Shown piece after piece: positions 34,938 through 43,571 of a stretch of 64,000 bases of DNA. A program made the position numbers and the translations under genes. The stretch comes from an uncultured Bacteroidales bacterium (GTDB taxonomy: Bacteria; Bacteroidota; Bacteroidia; Bacteroidales; Bacteroidaceae): assembly GCA_902760315.1 (NCBI GenBank), contig CACWFV010000024.1, forward strand, positions 2,053 to 66,052, in the 5' to 3' direction. The notes below the pieces were generated by a model, which worked only from the letters and a program-made list of their open reading frames with translations, was not told the origin of the DNA and ran no database searches. Position 1 is the stretch's first letter. Every line of letters begins with the position of its first letter.

Positions 34938-35761
34938 AATGTTTTGACTCCAAATATATTAAGAACAAGTGCCTTAAGCAGTTTTATACCCGTTAACTGC
35001 CGTAATTTTAGCCTTCTATATGGTAAGGTAGTCTCACCGCCTAAACGCTCCCATACGTCAATCTGAATGTTTGCCAGATAGAGGTAATAGGTGTCGTCAA
35101 CAGGCATTTCGTTCTTTAGGTGAGCCTCGAGCAACATTGCCAACTGGGTGCCGTCTGCCTTGGCAGTAATGCCATCGGGGTTGTAGCAGTAGTGATAAAA
35201 ATCCTTGCTGCTTGTTACCACCTTACGGGCTTTACGAAGAAGATGGGGTAGTGTATAGGCATCTTCAAATACTTTGCCCTTGGGGTATCTGACATCATCA
35301 AACAGGTCGCGACGGTATATTTTGTTCCATGCATAAGTATGCAGATAGGCTTGGGTCTGCAGCCAGTAACTATTCGTGTCAGTAAACGTTTTATCAGGCA
35401 ATGCCAGCCACTCTGCAACGGAATATTCCAATATGTCTGCATCTCCTATTATGCTGAGCAGCGGCTCATATGTATCCGGGGCTATAAAGTCGTCTGAATC
35501 GACAAAGGTAATATGGGTACCCTTAGCCAACTCTATGCCGGCATTGCGGGCGTCACTAAGTCCTCCATTGCTCTTGTGTATGACCTTGATGCGAGAGTCA
35601 CGAAGAGACCACTCGTCACATAGCCGCGGACAACTGTCTGGCGAACCGTCATCAACCAGTATTACTTCCATCCCGTCGACACGTTGCCTGAGTACGCTCT
35701 CTATACAGCGTTCCAGCGTGTGTTCAACGCGATAAACAGGGATGATGACTGACAATTTCAC
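34886..35761 (-). CDS. Glycosyltransferase family 2, apparent leaderless GTG start
   Basis: A 291-residue GT-A enzyme: MKLSVIIPVYRVEHTLERCI, VILVDDGSPDSCP, GGLSDARNAGIE and the metal motif FVDSDDFI at about residue 90. The only start that keeps the first beta strand and fits the promoter is GTG 35761; the TTG at 35776 lies within the promoter. The -7 element ends 5 bases before this GTG, so the mRNA should begin at or next to the start codon. First gene of the glycosyltransferase operon, divergent from the flippase. Confidence 0.88.
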   Translation of the reverse strand: MKLSVIIPVYRVEHTLERCIESVLRQRVDGMEVILVDDGSPDSCPRLCDEWSLRDSRIKVIHKSNGGLSDARNAGIELAKGTHITFVDSDDFIAPDTYEPLLSIIGDADILEYSVAEWLALPDKTFTDTNSYWLQTQAYLHTYAWNKIYRRDLFDDVRYPKGKVFEDAYTLPHLLRKARKVVTSSKDFYHYCYNPDGITAKADGTQLAMLLEAHLKNEMPVDDTYYLYLANIQIDVWERLGGETTLPYRRLKLRQLTGIKLLKALVLNIFGVKTLCKITKLIHHIKKPSRW

Positions 35762-35765
35762 GTTG

Positions 35766-35797
35766 CAAAGATACAAAGAAGTAGAGAAAATGCCAAA
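35766..35797 (-). promoter_or_regulatory. Promoter of the glycosyltransferase operon
   Basis: Minus strand TTTG (35797-35794), 20 bases, TATCTTTG (35773-35766). Full consensus; its expected start point coincides with GTG 35761. Confidence 0.85.
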
Positions 35798-35803
35798 AAT
35801 AAA

Positions 35804-35835
35804 TTTGTATATTTATAATTAAATCTGTAATTTTG
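35804..35835 (+). promoter_or_regulatory. Promoter of the flippase gene
   Basis: TTTG (35804-35807), 20 bases, TAATTTTG (35828-35835). Full consensus. Only 6 bp separate its -33 element from that of the divergent glycosyltransferase promoter. Confidence 0.85.
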
Positions 35836-35853
35836 CGTTCTCTTAATAAAAAT

Positions 35854-37341
35854 ATGGAAAACCAGCGCAACGACAGCAGCTATAGCCACATATTGAAATA
35901 TACCGGCATCTTTGGTGGCGTACAGGGACTCAACGTATTGATAAGCCTTGTGCGCAATAAGTTTATTGCCTTGTTGCTGGGACCTGGGGGCATGGGACTG
36001 ATTTCGCTTTTCAATACGGCCATCAGTTTTATTTCGCAGGCCACACATCTTGGCATTTCGTTTAGTGCTGTGCGCCATATATCAGAGCTCTATGATAAAC
36101 ATGACGAAGCGAAGACGGCTCACTTTGTCAAGATTGTTCGTGGCTGGAGCCTGCTGACGGCACTACTTGGTGTTTTGGTATGTCTCGTTGCCGGCCCTTT
36201 TCTTAGCCAAGCCACCTTCTCGTGGGGCGACCACAGTCTTCACTTCATTTTGTTGGCTCCGGCCGTGGGTATGATAGCCATTACCGGTGGCGAGACAGCC
36301 ATACTAAAGGGGCAGCGCAAACTGGGGGCACTGGCCATCGTACAGATAGTTTCTGTCGTGGCGTCGCTGCTTATTTCCATTCCCATTTATTATGTCTTTT
36401 GGCAATCTGGCATCGTACCGGTCATCGTGCTGATGGCTTTTGTCACCATGTGTGCCACGCTGTTCTATTCGCTGCGTCTTTATCCATTGCAACTGAGTGG
36501 TGCCAAGGGCATATTGGGCGAAGGTATGGAAATGGTCAGGCTGGGGGTGGCTTATACCCTGGCAGGCATCATCGGGTCTGCTGCCGAGATGGTCATTCGT
36601 TCTTACCTTAACCTGGTGGGCGACTTGGATGTTTTGGGACTTTACAACGCGGGTTATATGCTGACGATAACCTATGCCGGCATGGTGTTTTCGGCCATGG
36701 AGACAGACTATTTTCCACGTCTCTCGGCAGTAAACCATGACATCGAGGCTACCAATATGACGGTCAATCGCCAGATGGAGGTGTCGCTACTCATCCTTGC
36801 TCCCATGCTGACAGGGCTTATCGTCATGCTGCCGGTCTTGATTCCGCTTTTGTTCAGCCACGAGTTTATGCCTGTCATCGCTATGGCACAAGTGGCTGTA
36901 CTGGCTATGTTTTTCAAGGTGCTGACGTTGCCGGTGGCCTATATCACCTTGGCGCGAGGCAAGTCGTTGCTGTTCTTGTTTTTGGAGACGGTTTACTTCG
37001 TTGCTTTTGTTGTGCTCATCGTCTATGGCTATGAACGTTGGGGACTGTTGGGGACGGGCGTTGCCATTACCGTAGCCCACGTCTTTGACTACCTGATGAT
37101 TAACGGGGTGGCACGCTGGCAGTATGGATATAAAACATCATCGGCCGTTATGAAGTATAGCGCCATACACCTGACGATTGGCTTTTTGGCTTACTTTACT
37201 ACCATAACGGTCGATGGTTATGTCTATTGGGTTTTCGGCTTAGGACTCTCGCTGGTCAGCATCATGTTCTCGTTGCTCATCCTGCGCCAGAAGACGCACC
37301 TTTGGGAGTCGCTAAAGCGTAAATTCTCTGTGAAGCACTAG
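35854..37341 (+). CDS. Polysaccharide flippase (Wzx-like, MOP superfamily)
   Basis: A 495-residue membrane protein with about 12-14 hydrophobic helices, starting at ATG 35854 after the promoter. The N-terminal ILKYTGIFGGVQGLNVLISLVRNKFIALLLGP and the RxYLNLVGDLDVLGLYNAGY segment near residue 265 resemble O-antigen/lipopolysaccharide translocases of the WzxE-like branch. It would flip an undecaprenyl-linked repeat unit across the inner membrane. The three divergent glycosyltransferases probably build that unit. No Wzy polymerase or Wzz is in the window. Its stop overlaps the porin stop tail to tail by 4 bp. Confidence 0.85.
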   Translation: MENQRNDSSYSHILKYTGIFGGVQGLNVLISLVRNKFIALLLGPGGMGLISLFNTAISFISQATHLGISFSAVRHISELYDKHDEAKTAHFVKIVRGWSLLTALLGVLVCLVAGPFLSQATFSWGDHSLHFILLAPAVGMIAITGGETAILKGQRKLGALAIVQIVSVVASLLISIPIYYVFWQSGIVPVIVLMAFVTMCATLFYSLRLYPLQLSGAKGILGEGMEMVRLGVAYTLAGIIGSAAEMVIRSYLNLVGDLDVLGLYNAGYMLTITYAGMVFSAMETDYFPRLSAVNHDIEATNMTVNRQMEVSLLILAPMLTGLIVMLPVLIPLLFSHEFMPVIAMAQVAVLAMFFKVLTLPVAYITLARGKSLLFLFLETVYFVAFVVLIVYGYERWGLLGTGVAITVAHVFDYLMINGVARWQYGYKTSSAVMKYSAIHLTIGFLAYFTTITVDGYVYWVFGLGLSLVSIMFSLLILRQKTHLWESLKRKFSVKH

Positions 37342-38426
37342 AATCTGTAGTCCAGCTCAAGGTCAACGAAGTTGTAGTCGTGCTTGGCAAGCGTACGGTC
37401 ATTGACGCGGGCATACTCAAAGTTCAACTGCAACTTCTTGTTGAAGTAGTAGTTGGCACCAATCTCGTACATGGTTTTGGCCGACTGCCAGTCGGCTGAC
37501 CGGCGGTATACGTTGTAGCGGGCTTTGGCGTGCAGCTTGGACTTGATGACGGGAACTATGCCAAAGGCATACCAGCCGTCGGCCTTGTCGCCCCAGGCTT
37601 CGTTGGTGCCCCAGCCTTGGCTGTGAATGTATTCTGCACGGAAGGTGTATTCGTCCTTGTCGTATTCAGCAGAAAGGGCGTAGCGGTTCTTGCGGACACT
37701 CTTCAGCGTTGTAGAGCCGGTATTTCCTTGTGCATCGACAGTAGTCATGTTTATTTCGCCTTTTGTACCAGTCCATCCGAAGGCACCAATACGCAGCCCC
37801 TGGATGGGCATCAGCCAAAGACCGCCAATCAGGTCTTTCTTGTTGTCTGCGTCTTTCTTGTTGATGCCCTCACCATTATATATTCCCAATTGGTAATGCA
37901 GCAGACGATGGCCGTCGTGCTGGGGGAAGAGCGAACCCTGAATCTGGATACCGATGTCGCGGCCTCCGCTGGATTTCTCGCCAGTACGGTCACCATAGCC
38001 AACCAAGCTGTTAATGACTTGACCATAAGAATACCATCCCTGAGTAATGGGGTGGGTGAGACTCTCGAAGGTAAAGGCACGCTTGAACTGGCCCACCTTG
38101 ACGCGAAACTCCTTGTACTTGTTCCATTCGGCATAGAGATCTACCAACTGGACGGTGGGCTCGCCTGGGCCTTTGGCATTGGTGCCTTGTATCTGGGCAC
38201 GCCAGTCTACATCGCCTATCTTGCCGTCCAGAATAAAACGCGCCAAACGCAGGTTGAACTCGTTGTGTTCGCTACCTTCTTTGTCCTCTGCCTGGTACTG
38301 CAACATGGCATAGCCGCTAAACTTGATGTTGCTGACCCATTGGGGCACCTCCACAGACTTTTTCTGCTCTTGTGCCTGTGCTGGCAGAACCATGCACATT
38401 AAGGCATATAAAAATAACTTTTTCAT
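37338..38426 (-). CDS. Outer-membrane porin, OprO/OprP-like
   Basis: A 362-residue beta-barrel protein with signal peptide (MKKLFLYALMCMVLPAQAQ). The body is rich in alternating strands such as IKFSGYAMLQYQAED, RLARFILDGKIGDVDWRAQIQG and ALSAEYDKDEYTFRAEYIHSQGWG, ending in a Phe-terminal strand (FVDLELDYRF) recognised by the BAM machinery. Resembles phosphate-selective or pyrophosphate porins. Transcribed away from rlmD with which it is co-oriented; the gap of 25 bp suggests one unit with rlmD. Substrate unproven. Confidence 0.82.
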   Translation of the reverse strand: MKKLFLYALMCMVLPAQAQEQKKSVEVPQWVSNIKFSGYAMLQYQAEDKEGSEHNEFNLRLARFILDGKIGDVDWRAQIQGTNAKGPGEPTVQLVDLYAEWNKYKEFRVKVGQFKRAFTFESLTHPITQGWYSYGQVINSLVGYGDRTGEKSSGGRDIGIQIQGSLFPQHDGHRLLHYQLGIYNGEGINKKDADNKKDLIGGLWLMPIQGLRIGAFGWTGTKGEINMTTVDAQGNTGSTTLKSVRKNRYALSAEYDKDEYTFRAEYIHSQGWGTNEAWGDKADGWYAFGIVPVIKSKLHAKARYNVYRRSADWQSAKTMYEIGANYYFNKKLQLNFEYARVNDRTLAKHDYNFVDLELDYRF

Positions 38427-38451
38427 AAATTGATTATAATAAATAGTTGAA

Positions 38452-39885
38452 TTATCGTTTCTTCAGCAATACTACGTTCTCTACGTGGGGCGTATGAGGG
38501 AACATGTCGACGGGTTGCACCTCTGCCACCTCATAGTGGGCGTCCATCAGCTGCAGGTCGCGAGCCTGTGTAGCAGGATTGCAGCTAACGTAAACGATGC
38601 GCTCCGGTGCTGCATTCAGAATGGTTTTCACGACGTCGGGGTGCATGCCGGCACGTGGGGGGTCGGTAATAATGACGTCAGGGCGTCCGTGCTCCTTGAT
38701 GAAGTCATCGGTCAGGATGTCTTTCATGTCGCCGGCATAAAACAGGGTGTTCTCGATGCCGTTCAACTGAGAGTTTATTTTTGCGTCTTCAATAGCTTCC
38801 GGCACATACTCTATGCCTATCACCTGCCGGGCACTTCTGGCCACGAAGTTGGCTATGGTTCCTGTGCCGGTATAGAGGTCGTAGACCAGCTCGTGGCCGG
38901 TAAGTCCGGCAAACTGGCGGGCTACGCTATACAGGTGGTAGGCCTGTTCGGTATTGGTCTGATAAAAACTCTTAGGCCCCACTTTGAACTTTAGGTCTTC
39001 CATGAGTTCGTATATGTGGTCATTGCCCTTAAATACCAGAATGTCCTGGTCACCGATGGTGTCGTTGCATTTCTGATTGTCCAGATACATTAACGAACTG
39101 ATTTGCGGAAACTTGTCGGCTATATGCTGCATCAATGCTTTTGCTTCCCGCTCGCCTCCCGTCTCGTCGTAGTGGAATTGGAAAATGACCATCCATTCAC
39201 CGCTTGCCGAGTTGCGGATAATGACATCGCGCAAAAGACCCACTTGTTGGCGCAGGTCGAAAAAAGCAAGCCCGTGGGCTGATGCGACTCTATAGACTTC
39301 GTTGCGTATCTGGTTGTGGAGATCGTCCATCAACCAGCATTTGTCAATGGGCAGAATCTTGTCGAAAGCACCGGTAATGTGGAACCCTATGGCCGGAACG
39401 TCCTTTAGGCTCTGGCTCTCGTCGTTGGGCAGCGTGGCTATTTCCTCCTTTGTCAGATAGCGTTTGTTGGCACAGCCGAAGTCCAGCTTGTTGCGATATT
39501 CCTGCGTCTTCACACTACCCAGTATCGGACGAAATTCCGGCAGCTGTACTTTGCCTATTCTGTGCAACTGGTCGTAAACCTGCTGCTGCTTGAACTTCAG
39601 CTGTTCCCGATAGGGCAGGTTCTGCCACTTACAGCCACCACAGACGCCGAAATGCTTGCAAAAGGGTACTTCGCGTACATGACTATACGATATAAAGCGC
39701 ACCACCTCGCCTTCTGCAAACGAGTGTTTCTTGCGACGGATCTGTACGTCACAAACATCTCCAGGCACACAGAAAGGTACAAAGACCACCATGTCTTGCC
39801 AGTGGAAGAGCGACTTGCCTTCAGCCGCTACAGACTCTATCGTTACACCCTCAAGGAGTGGTAATGGTTTCTTGCTTCTTGCCAT
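38452..39885 (-). CDS. rlmD: 23S rRNA (uracil-C5)-methyltransferase
   Basis: A 477-residue RumA/RlmD-type enzyme that methylates a uracil of 23S rRNA. An N-terminal TRAM-like domain is followed by a four-Cys cluster, three in CKHFGVCGGCKW (about residue 77-88) and one in FGCANKRY, which holds a 4Fe-4S centre in the family. The SAM-binding domain has VYDLYTGTGTIANFVA, the DPPRAGMHPDV motif and the catalytic Cys in VYVSCNPATQARD. It is driven by a consensus promoter at 39904-39935. The exact uracil (1939 or 747) is not decidable here. Confidence 0.92.
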   Translation of the reverse strand: MARSKKPLPLLEGVTIESVAAEGKSLFHWQDMVVFVPFCVPGDVCDVQIRRKKHSFAEGEVVRFISYSHVREVPFCKHFGVCGGCKWQNLPYREQLKFKQQQVYDQLHRIGKVQLPEFRPILGSVKTQEYRNKLDFGCANKRYLTKEEIATLPNDESQSLKDVPAIGFHITGAFDKILPIDKCWLMDDLHNQIRNEVYRVASAHGLAFFDLRQQVGLLRDVIIRNSASGEWMVIFQFHYDETGGEREAKALMQHIADKFPQISSLMYLDNQKCNDTIGDQDILVFKGNDHIYELMEDLKFKVGPKSFYQTNTEQAYHLYSVARQFAGLTGHELVYDLYTGTGTIANFVARSARQVIGIEYVPEAIEDAKINSQLNGIENTLFYAGDMKDILTDDFIKEHGRPDVIITDPPRAGMHPDVVKTILNAAPERIVYVSCNPATQARDLQLMDAHYEVAEVQPVDMFPHTPHVENVVLLKKR

Positions 39886-39903
39886 TTCTATCTATTTTTG
39901 ATG

Positions 39904-39935
39904 CAAAGTTACGAAGAAAAAGTCATTCCACCAAA
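39904..39935 (-). promoter_or_regulatory. Promoter of rlmD (and porin)
   Basis: Minus strand TTTG (39935-39932), 20 bases, TAACTTTG (39911-39904): full consensus, 19 bp before the ATG. Confidence 0.85.
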
Positions 39936-40121
39936 TTAATCTATTGCTCAGTATCCTCCTATTACTTTTTACTTACATTTTTAATTACAGCGTCTGCATA
40001 GATAAAATATGTGTCACCGTCACGCCTAATATGCACAATTACTGCATGTTAGGTGTGACACTTGTTCTCGGAGGCATAAGCCGGATGGTAGCCGCCACTA
40101 ATAGTGAAACATTGACCAAGC

Positions 40122-40172
40122 ATTATCCGGTGATGGGCAAGTATTATCCGGTGATGGGCAAGCATTATCCGG
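40122..40172. repeat. 21-bp tandem repeat, 2.4 copies
   Basis: ATTATCCGGTGATGGGCAAG plus one base, starting at 40122, 40143 and 40164. Confidence 0.9.
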
Positions 40173-40222
40173 AGAACACACACGCAGTTGTTCCTATCGT
40201 CCATTTCAGTTGGGCGCATTTG

Positions 40223-40288
40223 GTGCGACGGCCGTCGAAAATATGTGCGACGGCCGTCGAAGATTCGTGCGACGGCCGTCGCACGAAG
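40223..40288. repeat. Three 22-bp repeats, each with the palindrome CGACGGCCGTCG
   Basis: GTGCGACGGCCGTCG starts at 40223, 40245 and 40267. The period is 22 bp, two helical turns, and the third copy extends to an 18-bp palindrome. Confidence 0.9.
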
Positions 40289-40555
40289 TGGGTCAAATTG
40301 GTATAGAATATCGGACAGGTATGCCGGGTGGTTAAGAATGGGTTCTGCGGTAACTTGCTGGTTATAAGTTTACTCCGACAAATATATTGCCGATGCCGCA
40401 TAGCCGCAAAATCTGACATAGAGAACAGAAATCGGGGTGGAATATAGTTTTTGTTAACATTTTTTTTGATTTATGATAAAGTGAGAATAGTAGGCTCTCT
40501 TGATGAAGGTTCTACGTAAAGATGGCTCATTCTACTGGCCATCCTTTTCTGGAGC

Positions 40556-40611
40556 CCAAAAACAAGTGTCACGCCTAACGCTGTATGGCACAGCATGTTA
40601 GGCGTGACGGT
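40556..40611 (-). terminator. Terminator of the ABC importer gene
   Basis: On the minus strand, 28 bp after the stop, GTCACGCCTAA/TTAGGCGTGAC (40568-40578 with 40598-40608) plus an inner GCTGT/ACAGC stem is followed by CTTGTTTTT. It is also the right end of the repeat island. Confidence 0.75.
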
Positions 40612-40639
40612 GATACTTTAAAACTAACAGTGTTCTTGC

Positions 40640-43369
40640 TTATATCATTAGTTTCACACGGAAACCACGCTTGGTGGGCTCCTCTATGACTTCTCGGCAC
40701 TCAGCGGAGAGTTCGGTGCACCAGCTGTCGCTGAGCGGTGTGTCGGTCATTTGCTCCACCATGAAGTCGATGGCGGTGACGTGCGACTGCTCGCTGTGGG
40801 TGATGCGCACGGTGATGGGGCGGTAGGGAGCCATCGGACCACTGAGCATCCGGTCGACCAATCGGTGGGCCGTCTCCTCTTTCTCGCTAATGCCGTATTT
40901 GTGGCAGAAGGCACTGATGGCAGAGTGCATACCCAGGAAGTCGAAGTCAGGACCGCCAATCTCGAACACCTCCTTGCGGATGCGCTGGATGAAGGCCTTG
41001 GTAGCACTATGTACAGGGTTCTCGAATATCTGCTCCGGCGTTCCGTCCTCGTGGATATAGCCGTCGTACATGAAGAAGAGGCGCGTAGAGACATCGTGGG
41101 CAAACTTCATCTCGTGGGTGACGATGAGCATCGTCAGTCCCTCCTGGGCCAACTGGCGAATGACGCTGAGCACCTCGCCAACCATCGTCGGGTCGAGGGC
41201 CGACGTAGGTTCGTCGAAGAGAATGACGTCCGGTTTCATGGCCAAGGCACGGGCAATGGCCACGCGCTGTTTCTGTCCGCCGGAAAGATTCGACGGATAG
41301 ACATCAGCCTTCTCAGCCAGTCCCACCTTGCGCAGCAGAGCCAGTCCCTCTTGGCGTGCTTCCGCCTCCGGCTGGTGGCGCAGTCGGGTGGGTGCGAAGA
41401 TGACGTTCTCCAGCACGGTCTTGTGTTCGAAGAGGTTGAACGACTGGAACACCATGCCCATCTTCTGGCGCAGTTTGTTGATGGGGTAGCCCTTGCCTAG
41501 GATGTCCTCGCCGTCGACGATGATGCTGCCATCGGTGGGTTGCTCCAGCAGGTTCAGACAGCGCAGGAAGGTGCTCTTGCCCGTACCCGACGGTCCGATG
41601 ATGGAGATGACTTCGCCGCGGTGCACCTCTGTAGTGATGTCGCGTAGCACGTCCAGCGAGCCGAAGGTCTTGCGCAGGTGGGAGATGGTAATAAGTGGAG
41701 AATTGGCTTCCGCCCCAGAGACTTCTGAGGACTGTTTGGCTGCTGTAGTAGGCGTGCTGGTTTTGCGACGGAAGATGAGCCATGCGCCGCCACCAATGAT
41801 GATAACGAGGAGAGCAACTCCGCCCCAGAGCGTCCAGGACTCATCTTTCTCTGTAACGGAGTGGGGGAGGTTTGTGAGTATTGCAGCATTGCCTTTCCGC
41901 GTAGTCAACACAATGTGCGACTCGACATAGCCGTCGGAGAAGATGACCTGCTTCTGCCGCTCCTCGGTGATGCTAATAGCTCCCATGGCCATGTCAGCCT
42001 TCTTTGTCTGTACGGCTGGAATCTGTGCGCTGAAGTCCATCACGAGAAACTCCAGTTTCAAGTTGCGCCGGTTGGCCCACTCCGTCAGCAGTGCCGGTTC
42101 CAGACCGGACAGTTTGCCGGAGTTGATGAAGTTGAACGGTGGCATGGCCGGATAGGAGGCTACACGAATCGTGCGCCCCGTGCCCCGCTGCTGGGGAATC
42201 TCAAGAGCCGTCGGGTCTTCCGACTGCTGCCAGCTATCATATATCTTCTGGTAGGTGCCGTCGCTGCGTATCTCGGCCAGGAAGCTGTTGAAGTCCTGCT
42301 GCAGGGTGGTGTTGTCTTTCCTGAAGATGGCGCCGATGGGCATACTCCCCAGTCCGGCTCCCACAGAGTCTACCTTGCTGGCCAACTCCCTGTTGAAACA
42401 CAGCGTCAGACTCTCGCTGCCCGCCACATCCACTTTGCCACTCTCTAGGGCAGCCATCAGGTCGGCCAGTGAAGCCATGCGCAGGATGTTGGCATCGGGA
42501 ACCATGCTGGTGATGGCAATGTCCTGTATGCTGCCGATGACGACACCGACATTCTTGCCTTTAAGCATCTGGAGGACGGGAGGAACGTCAGACTGTTGCA
42601 TGGCAGCATCTGGCTCAGCCTCAGGCGCTGACAATAGTGTTGGAACGTAGCCCACCAGACCGAACAGCGTCAGCATGACTGCTGCCACCATACCCTTCAC
42701 ACGTTGTCGTTGCACCAGCGACTGCAGCAGCAGTCCGATGAGCCATGCCACAAGGAAGTAGATGATGGCCGTCAGGATGAGTGGGAAAAAGGCATCGAAC
42801 GTGCGTGAGCGTATCAGGTCGGAGGCTCGCGTCATGTCGGCCACGGCAATGTAGCCCACGATGCTCGTGCCCTTTAGCAGGCTCACTATCTCGCCCTGAT
42901 AGACGGGCATCACCGCCTTGACGACCTGTGGCAGCACAATACGCAGGAACGTCTGTCGCCGGGTGAAGCCCAGTGCCAGTCCAGCCTCCGTCTGTCCACG
43001 GTCAATGCCCTGGATGGTGGTGCGTAGCATTTCGCTGATGTAGGCCGCCGTATTCATGGCAAAGGTGACGATAGCCACCACGACACCTGTTGTGTCGAGC
43101 GGTGCCAACACCACATAGTACATCAGCATGAGCAGCACCAGCACCGGTGTGCCTCGCATCAAGTCGATATACACGCGTGCCGTCTGTTGCAGCCACCGGT
43201 GACGGCTCATGCGCATCCAGCAGACTAGTCCGCCAAGCAGCGTACCGAGTATGGCGGCAAAGAGCGTGATGACGAGCGTCACCTGCATGCCGTCGAGAAT
43301 CATTTGGTAGCGGTTCTCTACAATCAGGTTGTTGTAGAAGCTTTCCGTCAAGGAATTCCAATAAGTCAT
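40640..43369 (-). CDS. Single-chain amino-acid ABC importer: permease, binding domain, ATPase and extra C-terminal domain
   Basis: A 909-residue fusion. Residues 15-245 are a polar amino-acid permease, with the EAA loop [21 protein letters not shown] at about 128-148. Residues 265-385 look like lobe 2 of a solute-binding protein ([26 protein letters not shown]). Residues 400-490 look like lobe 1 ([36 protein letters not shown]), so the lobes are in swapped order. A helix at 513-533 returns the chain to the cytosol. The ATPase at 558-795 has Walker [10 protein letters not shown], signature LSGGQKQR and Walker [14 protein letters not shown]. Residues 800-909 are an extra domain. Start ATG 43369 follows a -7 element (43401-43394, TATCTTTG). 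Likely glutamine/glutamate or similar uptake. Confidence 0.88.
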   Translation of the reverse strand: MTYWNSLTESFYNNLIVENRYQMILDGMQVTLVITLFAAILGTLLGGLVCWMRMSRHRWLQQTARVYIDLMRGTPVLVLLMLMYYVVLAPLDTTGVVVAIVTFAMNTAAYISEMLRTTIQGIDRGQTEAGLALGFTRRQTFLRIVLPQVVKAVMPVYQGEIVSLLKGTSIVGYIAVADMTRASDLIRSRTFDAFFPLILTAIIYFLVAWLIGLLLQSLVQRQRVKGMVAAVMLTLFGLVGYVPTLLSAPEAEPDAAMQQSDVPPVLQMLKGKNVGVVIGSIQDIAITSMVPDANILRMASLADLMAALESGKVDVAGSESLTLCFNRELASKVDSVGAGLGSMPIGAIFRKDNTTLQQDFNSFLAEIRSDGTYQKIYDSWQQSEDPTALEIPQQRGTGRTIRVASYPAMPPFNFINSGKLSGLEPALLTEWANRRNLKLEFLVMDFSAQIPAVQTKKADMAMGAISITEERQKQVIFSDGYVESHIVLTTRKGNAAILTNLPHSVTEKDESWTLWGGVALLVIIIGGGAWLIFRRKTSTPTTAAKQSSEVSGAEANSPLITISHLRKTFGSLDVLRDITTEVHRGEVISIIGPSGTGKSTFLRCLNLLEQPTDGSIIVDGEDILGKGYPINKLRQKMGMVFQSFNLFEHKTVLENVIFAPTRLRHQPEAEARQEGLALLRKVGLAEKADVYPSNLSGGQKQRVAIARALAMKPDVILFDEPTSALDPTMVGEVLSVIRQLAQEGLTMLIVTHEMKFAHDVSTRLFFMYDGYIHEDGTPEQIFENPVHSATKAFIQRIRKEVFEIGGPDFDFLGMHSAISAFCHKYGISEKEETAHRLVDRMLSGPMAPYRPITVRITHSEQSHVTAIDFMVEQMTDTPLSDSWCTELSAECREVIEEPTKRGFRVKLMI

Positions 43370-43504
43370 TGCTAATATATTTTGTTTTGTTTGCAAAGAT
43401 ACATAGAAAATACCATAATAATGTGCTGTTTCGGAATAAAAATATCACTGAACGTTGTTTTATTGTGATGCCACGCTCCGTAGATATAGCAGATGAACAG
43501 ATAC

Positions 43505-43542
43505 AAAAACGCCCAACGCTTACATGTAAATAGCGTTGGGCG
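43505..43542 (-). terminator. Terminator of carB
   Basis: CGCCCAACGCT (43510-43520) pairs with AGCGTTGGGCG (43532-43542); on the minus strand it is followed by TTTTTG. It lies 30 bp after the carB stop. The stem resembles the hairpins of the 40-kb island. Bases 43402-43504 hold no gene. Confidence 0.85.
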
Positions 43543-43571
43543 TGAAGGGTGTGGCTGTTATACAGACGGCA

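Larger units (their letters stand above)
40011..40614. repeat. Repeat island bounded by inverted hairpins, about 600 bp
   Basis: The segment 40011-40066 is an imperfect inverted copy of 40562-40614: both contain TCACCGTCACGCCTAA and GTGTGACACTTGTT or its GCGTGACACTTGTT variant. Each end is itself a hairpin (GTCACGCCTAA with TTAGGTGTGAC or TTAGGCGTGAC). Inside lie a 21-bp tandem repeat and a 22-bp palindromic repeat; no credible gene is present. It may be a miniature mobile element or an array of terminators and REP-like sequence. No target-site duplication is obvious. Confidence 0.65.

Noticed and set aside
40122-40288. Possible CRISPR array in the 40-kb island
   Set aside because: Units are back to back (21 and 22 bp) with no unique spacers, and no cas gene is near.
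39944-40419. Short frames within the repeat island (plus 39944-40306, minus 40165-40419)
   Set aside because: They run across the palindromic repeats and repeat their residues accordingly; no start context or conserved motif.
40019-43542. Integron attC-like sites (GCCTAAC...GTTAGGC)
   Set aside because: The 7-base boxes fit the attC pattern, but the sites are only about 30-45 bp, two are plain terminators, and there is no integrase or cassette structure.
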